Assembly: GCA_002861585.1 (NCBI GenBank)
Contig: PJQJ01000005.1
Location: 1-8,219 of the forward strand
DNA: 8,219 bases
Origin: Candidatus Saccharimonadota bacterium
Lineage (GTDB): Bacteria; Patescibacteriota; Saccharimonadia; Saccharimonadales; Saccharimonadaceae
Direction of reading: 5' to 3'
The notes below the pieces were generated by a model. It worked only from the letters and a program-made list of their open reading frames with translations, had not been told where the DNA came from and ran no database searches. This document shows, piece after piece, positions 1-4,904 of the stretch. The first letter of the stretch is position 1; each line of letters begins with the position of its first letter. A program made the translations under genes and the position numbers.

Positions 1-1
1 G

Positions 2-142
2 TGTGTATGGTGGCTCTGGATCGGCATAAAGAGTTATACGCGTCCAGATGTTATTCGTTGGTCTAAGACTATGTTTGGTGCGTCGCTTATTGTTATTCTG
101 ATCTTTTCACTGATGATCTCGATCGATTCGTTTCTACCATAA
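2..142 (+). CDS. cyoE: Heme O synthase (protoheme IX farnesyltransferase), C-terminal end only
   Basis: This is the tail of a gene that begins left of the window; 46 codons and a TAA stop are visible. The family (CyoE/CtaB, UbiA prenyltransferase superfamily) is an integral membrane enzyme that adds a farnesyl group to heme B, giving heme O for bo3-type or, after further oxidation, aa3-type terminal oxidases. The visible peptide has a loop with the pattern RWSKTMFG followed by a last hydrophobic helix and ISIDSFLP. This lines up well with what I recall of the E. coli CyoE end (WARKLFGFS, then MMSVDFMVP). The catalytic aspartate-rich motifs lie outside the window. The stop is 19 bases before the next start, so the two genes may be co-transcribed. 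Identification is by recalled similarity over a short tail; another UbiA-family enzyme is possible but less likely given the respiratory neighbours. Confidence 0.72.
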   Translation, partial: CVWWLWIGIKSYTRPDVIRWSKTMFGASLIVILIFSLMISIDSFLP

Positions 143-146
143 GTGA

Positions 147-155
147 TGGTATAAT
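147..155 (+). promoter_or_regulatory. Extended -10 promoter candidate ending six bases before an ATG
   Basis: TGGTATAAT is a perfect extended -10 element (TG, one base, consensus TATAAT at 150-155). The best-placed -35 position (about 127-132) is poor, as is common for extended -10 promoters. Transcription would be expected to start about seven bases downstream, near base 162, which is the A of the next gene's ATG. The resulting mRNA would be leaderless. This fits the absence of any Shine-Dalgarno sequence there. Confidence 0.5.
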
Positions 156-161
156 TCCCTT

Positions 162-431
162 ATGGTTTTATTTCTTCACGTGTCTATTGCTGTTGCAAGC
201 CTCTTGAGTGCAACCTACGTACTTCTTCTGCCAAGCAACAGGGCATTAGAAATTTCTCAGGTTCTTATTGGACTCACCATTGGTAGTGGTACACTGCTAG
301 TGCTTCTTTCGCCTGCATATCTTATCCAGGCCTGTATCAGCGGAACAGTCTACGCCCTGTTTGCATTGCTGATGACGATCGTAGCCCATAAAAGGTTAGC
401 GTCAGTTCACATTGCTGCTAACAAGGAGTAA
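162..431 (+). CDS. Small three-helix membrane protein, function unknown
   Basis: This is an 89-residue, very hydrophobic protein that I cannot assign to a named family. Three membrane helices are visible, roughly residues 2-23, 29-51 and 52-76, followed by a short polar tail (HKRLA, then ANKE). Conspicuous residues are His6 in helix 1, a Pro-Ser pair at 24-25 in the first loop, a TIGSG stretch at 39-43 in helix 2, and Cys58 in helix 3. The gene sits 19 bases after the heme O synthase stop and before NADH dehydrogenase, all on one strand, which suggests a respiratory accessory role such as oxidase assembly, heme handling or quinone interaction. That role is inferred from context only. The ATG has no ribosome binding site, and a TATAAT box six bases upstream implies a leaderless message. 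Reality as a gene is supported by membrane topology and the clean fit between neighbours. Confidence 0.75.
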   Translation: MVLFLHVSIAVASLLSATYVLLLPSNRALEISQVLIGLTIGSGTLLVLLSPAYLIQACISGTVYALFALLMTIVAHKRLASVHIAANKE

Positions 432-445
432 TTCTTACTCTTTTT
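423..445 (+). terminator. Weak hairpin with T-run at the end of the small membrane protein gene
   Basis: GAGTAA (426-431, including the TAA stop) pairs with TTACTC (435-440) across a three-base TTC loop. The stem extends by a G-T pair and two A-T pairs (423-425 with 441-443) and runs into five Ts (441-445). It is A/T-rich and overlaps the coding end, so it may be a leaky terminator or attenuator before the NADH dehydrogenase gene, or chance. Confidence 0.3.
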
Positions 446-465
446 AGGATTATTTGTTAGGATTA
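444..465 (+). repeat. Two direct copies of TTAGGATTA in the ndh leader
   Basis: TTAGGATTA occurs at 444-452 and again at 457-465, a 13-base period, in the gap before the NADH dehydrogenase gene. The second copy contains TAGGAT preceded by TG (455-463), a weak extended -10 look-alike. The pair could be a regulator-binding site or part of a promoter, but the gap is A/T-rich and chance duplication is possible. Confidence 0.35.
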
Positions 466-517
466 AGTAAAAGCATTAGCTGTGTGCCAAAAACAGAGAG
501 ACATAAGGAGTATAAAC

Positions 518-1714
518 ATGCATGTGGTTATTGTCGGCGGTGGCTTTGGTGGAGTCAAAACCGCTCTTGATTTAAGTAAAGACAGACGTTTTAAGATAAC
601 ACTTATCTCCGATAAAGATCATTTTTTGTACTACCCCGCCCTTTACGGTACGGCAACAGGTGGCAGCCATCGTGAATCAAGCGCACTCCTTTCAGACATC
701 TTTAGAGGCAAGGATAATGTAAAACTCGTACTCGATCGCGTTACGAGTATTGACCCTGGCAGTAAGACTGTTGTGGGTGATAATGGTACGTATCATTATG
801 ACAATGCCGTTCTCGCGCTTGGTGTCGTTACTACATTCTTTGGTATTCCTGGCTTAGCTGAAAACTCTTTTGGCATTAAATCTTTAGCAGAAGTGCAAGA
901 ATTAAAAGACCATCTTCATAATGAACTCATCCAAGACCGACATATGGATAAAAACTATATCGTCATTGGTGGCGGAGCGACGGGCGTCGAGCTTTCAGCC
1001 GCTCTATCTAATTACTTACGAGAAATTGCAGAGGCTCATAAGGTCAAGCACGGTAAAATACGAATCAGTCTTGTAGAGGCATCTGCTCGTGTCCTGCCTC
1101 GAATGAGCGAGAAGGCCAGTAAAAAGGTCGCCGCCAGACTAAAGCAGCTTGATGTCACAATTAGAACTAATGAGCGAGTCGAAGCGGTATCGGCAGACGA
1201 TATTACAATCAGCGGCAAAGGGGTACCATCACATACCGTCATCTGGACTTCAGGCGTGACCAACCATCCCTTCTTCAAAGAAAATGAACATGCCTTTGAG
1301 TTTGCTCCCAATGGTCGAATCGTTGTTGACGATCAAATGCTCGGAGCTCCGCACGTCTACGTTATTGGTGATAATGCCGCGACAGAATTTACTGGCCTCG
1401 CTCAAACCGCACTGCACGACGCTGCCTTTATATCCGATCATCTAAAACGTATTGCCGATAAGAAACCGCTAAAACGCTACAAAGCAGTCAAGCCACCAGT
1501 AGTTATTCCGGTCGGTAGCAACTGGGCGATTGTTGAATGGGGTCGAATCACTTATGGTGGCTTCCTTGGATCGATACTCCGACGCATCGCTGACATTATT
1601 GGTTATCATGATGTTATGCCGATCGGTCTAGCACTCGGAGCGTGGAGAGCTCAGTTTATCAATGAAGAAAAGTGCCAAATCTGTCGTGTTGCGCAGAGTA
1701 AGGGCACGTCCTAG
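518..1714 (+). CDS. ndh: Type II NADH:quinone oxidoreductase (NDH-2)
   Basis: This FAD enzyme is expected to oxidise NADH and reduce membrane quinone without pumping protons. The 398-residue protein has the family layout. An N-terminal FAD fold carries IVGGGFGGV (residues 5-13), a second nucleotide fold for NADH carries IGGGATGVEL (150-159), and VYVIGDNA (280-287) forms the second FAD contact. AQTALHDA (295-302) sits where the family has its quinone-site AQ motif. A hydrophobic, basic stretch at about 345-380 fits the membrane-attachment region. The ATG at 518 is chosen because AAGGAG (505-510) lies seven bases upstream and the protein then begins directly with the FAD motif; a GTG 36 bases earlier lacks both. 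A CxxC (Cys386, Cys389) in the polar C-terminal tail is unusual. Sulfide:quinone oxidoreductase is a related alternative, but I see no clear sign of its catalytic cysteine pair. The respiratory neighbours support NDH-2. Confidence 0.87.
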   Translation: MHVVIVGGGFGGVKTALDLSKDRRFKITLISDKDHFLYYPALYGTATGGSHRESSALLSDIFRGKDNVKLVLDRVTSIDPGSKTVVGDNGTYHYDNAVLALGVVTTFFGIPGLAENSFGIKSLAEVQELKDHLHNELIQDRHMDKNYIVIGGGATGVELSAALSNYLREIAEAHKVKHGKIRISLVEASARVLPRMSEKASKKVAARLKQLDVTIRTNERVEAVSADDITISGKGVPSHTVIWTSGVTNHPFFKENEHAFEFAPNGRIVVDDQMLGAPHVYVIGDNAATEFTGLAQTALHDAAFISDHLKRIADKKPLKRYKAVKPPVVIPVGSNWAIVEWGRITYGGFLGSILRRIADIIGYHDVMPIGLALGAWRAQFINEEKCQICRVAQSKGTS

Positions 1715-1725
1715 ACAATTAATCT

Positions 1726-1754
1726 TTGACGAAACTCTACTGTTTCACTATGCT
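1726..1754 (+). promoter_or_regulatory. Sigma-70-type promoter candidate before the quinone reductase gene
   Basis: TTGACG (1726-1731; five of six to consensus) and TATGCT (1749-1754; four of six) are separated by exactly 17 bases. The predicted transcription start is about 1761-1762, one or two bases before the ATG at 1763. The transcript would be almost leaderless and would exclude the AAGGAG at 1756-1761. The gene may also be read from the ndh transcript, since no terminator is visible between them. Confidence 0.45.
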
Positions 1755-1762
1755 TAAGGAGT

Positions 1763-2377
1763 ATGAGGGTACTAATTATTATTGCCCATCCACAGGCAGG
1801 TAGTTTTTCACATAAAATTGCATCAGCCTATCAAGAAGGTGCTGTCGCCGCAGGACACCGTGTTCAACTTGTCGATTTATACCGCTCCCAAATGCAACTG
1901 GGCTTTTTGAAGCCAGAGCCAAAGGCTGAGTTTGAAAAGACACATGCCGTTCGTACCGCTTTTCAAGAAATGGTATATGATTCAGACGAGCTCGTCTTTA
2001 TTCATCCGCTCTGGTGGGGTGGACCTCCAGCGATCTTAAAGAACTTTATCGACCAGGTATTTACACCGGGATTTGCCTATAGACATGCCAAGAAGAAATC
2101 AATGCTCCCCGAGCGGCTCAACATTGTGCCGGAGCGCTTACTGGGCGGTCGTGAAGTTCGACTATTTATTACTTGTGATGGTCAACGCTGGACGAACGCA
2201 CTGCGTCTTATGCCCTACTTATCGACCTGGCAGTACTATATCTTTCGCTATACTGGCCTTAAATTAGCATCTTTTCATCTGTTTGATTACATGCGTCGTC
2301 GTGACGATTTAACGAAGTCAAAATGGCTCGCAAAAGTCCGTACAATTGCCTCTTCTAAACCAGCACTTCCGGTATAA
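1763..2377 (+). CDS. NAD(P)H dehydrogenase (quinone), flavodoxin-fold
   Basis: This is a 204-residue soluble flavoprotein of the Flavodoxin_2 family (NQO1/MdaB/KefF-like), expected to catalyse two-electron reduction of quinones or related electrophiles with NAD(P)H. The N-terminal strand and phosphate loop read VLIIIAHPQAGSFSHKI (residues 3-19). The second flavin motif HPLWWGGPPAILKNFIDQVF (81-100) is followed by TPGFAYRH (101-108). Both are hallmarks of the family, and the length is typical. It follows ndh by 48 bases on the same strand, suggesting a quinone-redox or detoxification role beside the respiratory chain. The start is odd: AAGGAG (1756-1761) stands only one base from the ATG, too close for normal use, while a promoter candidate places the transcript start at about the same point. 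No other in-frame ATG, GTG or TTG lies between the upstream stop and this ATG, and the conserved N-terminus fits it. The exact substrate cannot be told from sequence. Confidence 0.85.
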   Translation: MRVLIIIAHPQAGSFSHKIASAYQEGAVAAGHRVQLVDLYRSQMQLGFLKPEPKAEFEKTHAVRTAFQEMVYDSDELVFIHPLWWGGPPAILKNFIDQVFTPGFAYRHAKKKSMLPERLNIVPERLLGGREVRLFITCDGQRWTNALRLMPYLSTWQYYIFRYTGLKLASFHLFDYMRRRDDLTKSKWLAKVRTIASSKPALPV

Positions 2378-2380
2378 ATC

Positions 2381-2410
2381 AAGCGTTGCTAAAAGCAATA
2401 CATAACGCTT
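2381..2410 (+). repeat. Inverted repeat AAGCGTT-N16-AACGCTT overlapping a promoter
   Basis: AAGCGTT (2381-2387) is the exact reverse complement of AACGCTT (2404-2410), 16 bases apart. Inside it TTGC (2386-2389) can also pair with GCAA (2395-2398) around a TAAAA loop. No T-run follows, so it is a poor terminator. It covers the -35 and spacer of the promoter candidate for the glucan genes, which makes an operator for a dimeric repressor the more attractive reading. The regulator is not in the window. Confidence 0.45.
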
Positions 2411-2415
2411 ATACT
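2386..2415 (+). promoter_or_regulatory. Promoter candidate for the alpha-glucan gene cluster
   Basis: TTGCTA (2386-2391; four of six) and TATACT (2410-2415; five of six) are 18 bases apart. The transcript would start near 2422, giving a leader of about 35 bases before the GT4 start at 2457. It is embedded in the inverted repeat at 2381-2410. It is the only plausible promoter I see in the gap between the respiratory and glucan genes. Confidence 0.45.
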
Positions 2416-2456
2416 TAGACCAAAGCAAGTAGTGTGCATTAAGTGCGTCATCAGTC

Positions 2457-3683
2457 ATGAAAATAACAATGTTAGGGTGGGAACTTCCACCGCACAATAG
2501 CGGCGGTTTAGGAGTAGCATGTTACGAGATAGCCAAGGGGTTGGCTATCGAAGGTTTAAGTATCGACTTCGTTCTTCCCTACAGTGCTGAGCACGGTATT
2601 GAAGAATTCAACGTTCACGGTGCTTCTGATCTAAGCGCGACACAAGTGCTCCAGGGACAGTTTGGAGCCTATGACAGCGCCTCACTTGGGTGCGACAGTG
2701 ACTGCAACCATTCCCCTTCTAATGATTTACGTTCATTACAAAAGCATTACACAAAATATGTTGAGCGACACATAACGAGACTAGACCCTGACGTCATTCA
2801 TGCACACGACTGGTTAACTTTTGAAGCTGGCATGCGCGCAAAGCAACTCACGCAAAAACCGCTGATTGCCCATGTACACGCAACGGAGTTTGATCGGTCG
2901 GGAGAACACAGTGGCAATCCAATTGTTCATGATATTGAATATAACGGCCTTATGATGGCTGATAGAATTATCGCCGTTAGTCATATTACAAAGCGCATTA
3001 TCGCTAGGGAGTACGGTATTGCTAGCAGTAAGATCGAGGTAGTCCATAACGCAATCAATACGTCTTCTATCGCAGAAGAAATCAGCTCTGCTCAAACGTA
3101 TGTATACCTCGAAAAGATGAAGCAGCAGGGCTATAGCGTTGTTGTAAGCCTTGGGCGTCTTACTGTCCAAAAGGGTCTGCAGTACTTTCTTGATGCCGCC
3201 GCCCAAGCAAGTAGCGTCAACAATAAACTACTCTTCTTGATTGCTGGTAGCGGAGAACAACGCGATGAGCTTATCGCTAAAGCTGCAGCTCTTGGTATTG
3301 CCGATAAGGTTATCTTTACGGGATTTGTCCGTGGTAAACAGTGGCGTGATGCTTATCGAATCGGCGATATGTTTGTTATGAGTTCTGTTAGTGAACCGTT
3401 TGGCCTAACGGCTCTCGAAGCAGCCGGATACGGCAATGCTATCATCTTAACAAAGCAGTCTGGTGTCGGCGAAGTGCTTAGCAATGCCCTACGGTACGAT
3501 TACTGGGACACTGAGCGCCTAGCGAACCAAATGGCAGCCGTTTCGACTCATGCTGAGTTGAAACGATCACTGCAAGATAATGTGCTGGATGAATTTAAGA
3601 CGTTTGACTGGCAGGATGCAAGTAATAAATGCCGTGATATCTATAGGCAGCATGCAAAGCAGCCAGCAGGAGTACCCGCATGA
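2457..3683 (+). CDS. GT4 glycosyltransferase, glycogen/starch-synthase-like
   Basis: This 408-residue GT-B enzyme probably extends alpha-1,4-glucan from a nucleotide-glucose donor, but the donor (ADP- or UDP-glucose) cannot be read from sequence. The N-terminal domain begins with GWELPPHNSGGLGVACYEIA (residues 7-26), carrying the glycine-rich donor/acceptor loop of glycogen-synthase-like enzymes. HAHDW (115-119) and HVHATEFDRSG (139-149) follow. The C-terminal domain has SLGRLTVQKG (231-240, with Arg234 and Lys239) and the E-x7-E motif SEPFGLTALE (Glu313, Glu321) typical of retaining GT4 enzymes. A poorly conserved Cys/Ser/Asp-rich loop lies at about 73-92. There is no signal peptide. No Shine-Dalgarno sequence precedes the ATG. 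It heads the cluster and overlaps the GH57 gene by four bases (ATGA), so the two are probably translationally coupled. A glycosyltransferase for another alpha-glucoside is possible, but the GH57 and GH15 partners favour glucan synthesis. Confidence 0.82.
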   Translation: MKITMLGWELPPHNSGGLGVACYEIAKGLAIEGLSIDFVLPYSAEHGIEEFNVHGASDLSATQVLQGQFGAYDSASLGCDSDCNHSPSNDLRSLQKHYTKYVERHITRLDPDVIHAHDWLTFEAGMRAKQLTQKPLIAHVHATEFDRSGEHSGNPIVHDIEYNGLMMADRIIAVSHITKRIIAREYGIASSKIEVVHNAINTSSIAEEISSAQTYVYLEKMKQQGYSVVVSLGRLTVQKGLQYFLDAAAQASSVNNKLLFLIAGSGEQRDELIAKAAALGIADKVIFTGFVRGKQWRDAYRIGDMFVMSSVSEPFGLTALEAAGYGNAIILTKQSGVGEVLSNALRYDYWDTERLANQMAAVSTHAELKRSLQDNVLDEFKTFDWQDASNKCRDIYRQHAKQPAGVPA

Positions 3684-4903
3684 GCCGTAAACGAGCTATC
3701 GTTCTCTATCTTCACGTTCACCAACCGCACCGTATACGGGAGTACAGTATCTTCAATGCGGGACAGGACCACAACTACTTCTTTGACGAGCAATGGGAAG
3801 CTCGGACTAATAATCATAAGATTCTAAAAAAGGTCGCTGAAAAATCATACATTCCGACGAACACTCTCCTGCTTGATCTACTGCACAAACACCCAGAATT
3901 CCGCGTCAGCATAAGCATTACCGGAACTATCCTAGAGCAGATGGAATACTGGGCACCAGATGTACTGCAGAGCTTCCAGGAGCTCGTTAAAACTGGTCGC
4001 GTCGAGATTGTCGGTGAGACATTCCACCATAGCCTGGCTTTCTTTTTTAGCCGAACTGAGTTCGAAGCGCAGGTTCAGATGCACCGAGATAAAATTCAGC
4101 AGTTATTTGGAGTAACGCCTGTTATATTCCGAAACACTGAGCTGAGCTACAACAACGATCTTGCATACTGGGCTGATCAGGCCGGCTACAAGGGCATCCT
4201 AACCGAAGGATGGGATCCGGTTTTGCAGTGGCGCAGCCCTAACTTTGTCTATCGTCCAGCCTATACTGAAAATATCAGGCTGCTTATGAAGAACTATCGC
4301 CTGAGTGATGATATTGCCTTCCGATTCTCCAATAAAGAATGGGCGCAGTGGCCGCTCACTGCTAATAAATTTGTCCACTGGGTTGACCAGCTTGACGAGC
4401 AGCAGACTAATATTAACCTGTTTATGGACTACGAAACATTCGGTGAGCACCAGTGGGAAGAGACCGGTATTTATGACTTTATGCATCATATGCCAGAAAC
4501 ATTTTTACGAGGTGAGGGCAATACCTTTATGACCCCGAGCGAAGCAATTGATGCCTTTGAGCCGGTTGATTTTGTCGATGTTCCTCATACAATTACTTGG
4601 GCCGATACTGAACGAGACCTTACTGCCTGGCTTGGAAACGACATGCAAAAAGAGGCTATGCGACTACTGTACGAAGTAGAACACGACGTCTTGCAATCTG
4701 GCGATAGTAAGCTTATTGAAGATTGGCGACGAATGCAGACATCAGACCATCCCTACTATATGTGCACTAAGTGGTTTAAAGACGGTGATGTGCATGCCTA
4801 CTTCAGCCCGTATGAATCCCCATATGATGCCTTTATCTACTTTATGAATGCCCTGCGTGATCTAAAGCTGCGTACAAAGCAATATAACAAAGAAGGAGTC
4901 TAG
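3680..4903 (+). CDS. GH57 family alpha-amylase / alpha-glucan-acting enzyme
   Basis: This 407-residue retaining glycoside hydrolase is predicted to cleave (or transfer) alpha-1,4-glucan internally. All five GH57 conserved regions can be seen: HVHQPH (residues 12-17); GETFHHSLAF (112-121); FRNTELSYNN (150-159) with Glu154 as the expected nucleophile; MDYETFGEH (249-257) with Asp250 as the expected acid/base; and TWADTERDLTAWLGNDMQ (306-323). The end, including YYMCTKWFKDGDVHAYFSPY (359-378), matches the alpha-amylase-type branch of the family. I see no GH57 branching-enzyme or 4-alpha-glucanotransferase extension; those proteins are longer. There is no signal peptide, so it is probably cytoplasmic. 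AGGAG (3668-3672) sits seven bases before the ATG, which overlaps the GT4 stop. The gene is followed after one base by the GH15 gene. The exact product (maltose, maltodextrins or transfer product) cannot be predicted. Confidence 0.88.
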   Translation: MSRKRAIVLYLHVHQPHRIREYSIFNAGQDHNYFFDEQWEARTNNHKILKKVAEKSYIPTNTLLLDLLHKHPEFRVSISITGTILEQMEYWAPDVLQSFQELVKTGRVEIVGETFHHSLAFFFSRTEFEAQVQMHRDKIQQLFGVTPVIFRNTELSYNNDLAYWADQAGYKGILTEGWDPVLQWRSPNFVYRPAYTENIRLLMKNYRLSDDIAFRFSNKEWAQWPLTANKFVHWVDQLDEQQTNINLFMDYETFGEHQWEETGIYDFMHHMPETFLRGEGNTFMTPSEAIDAFEPVDFVDVPHTITWADTERDLTAWLGNDMQKEAMRLLYEVEHDVLQSGDSKLIEDWRRMQTSDHPYYMCTKWFKDGDVHAYFSPYESPYDAFIYFMNALRDLKLRTKQYNKEGV

Positions 4904-4904
4904 A

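Noticed and set aside
482..517. GTG start that would add 12 residues to the NADH dehydrogenase
   Set aside because: It has no ribosome binding site, while the ATG at 518 has AAGGAG seven bases upstream and begins directly at the FAD-binding strand.
2381..2410. Inverted repeat as the terminator of the quinone reductase gene
   Set aside because: No T-run follows either arm and the paired arms are A/T-rich with a long interior, so an operator reading fits better.
2814..3206. 130-codon open frame on the - strand
   Set aside because: It lies wholly inside the GT4 gene, whose frame carries all the family motifs; there is no separate sign of expression.
3681..3683. UGA read as glycine, as in some CPR lineages
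   Set aside because: The TGA ends the GT4 protein at its natural length and overlaps a well-supported start with a proper ribosome binding site; no UGA interrupts any conserved domain.
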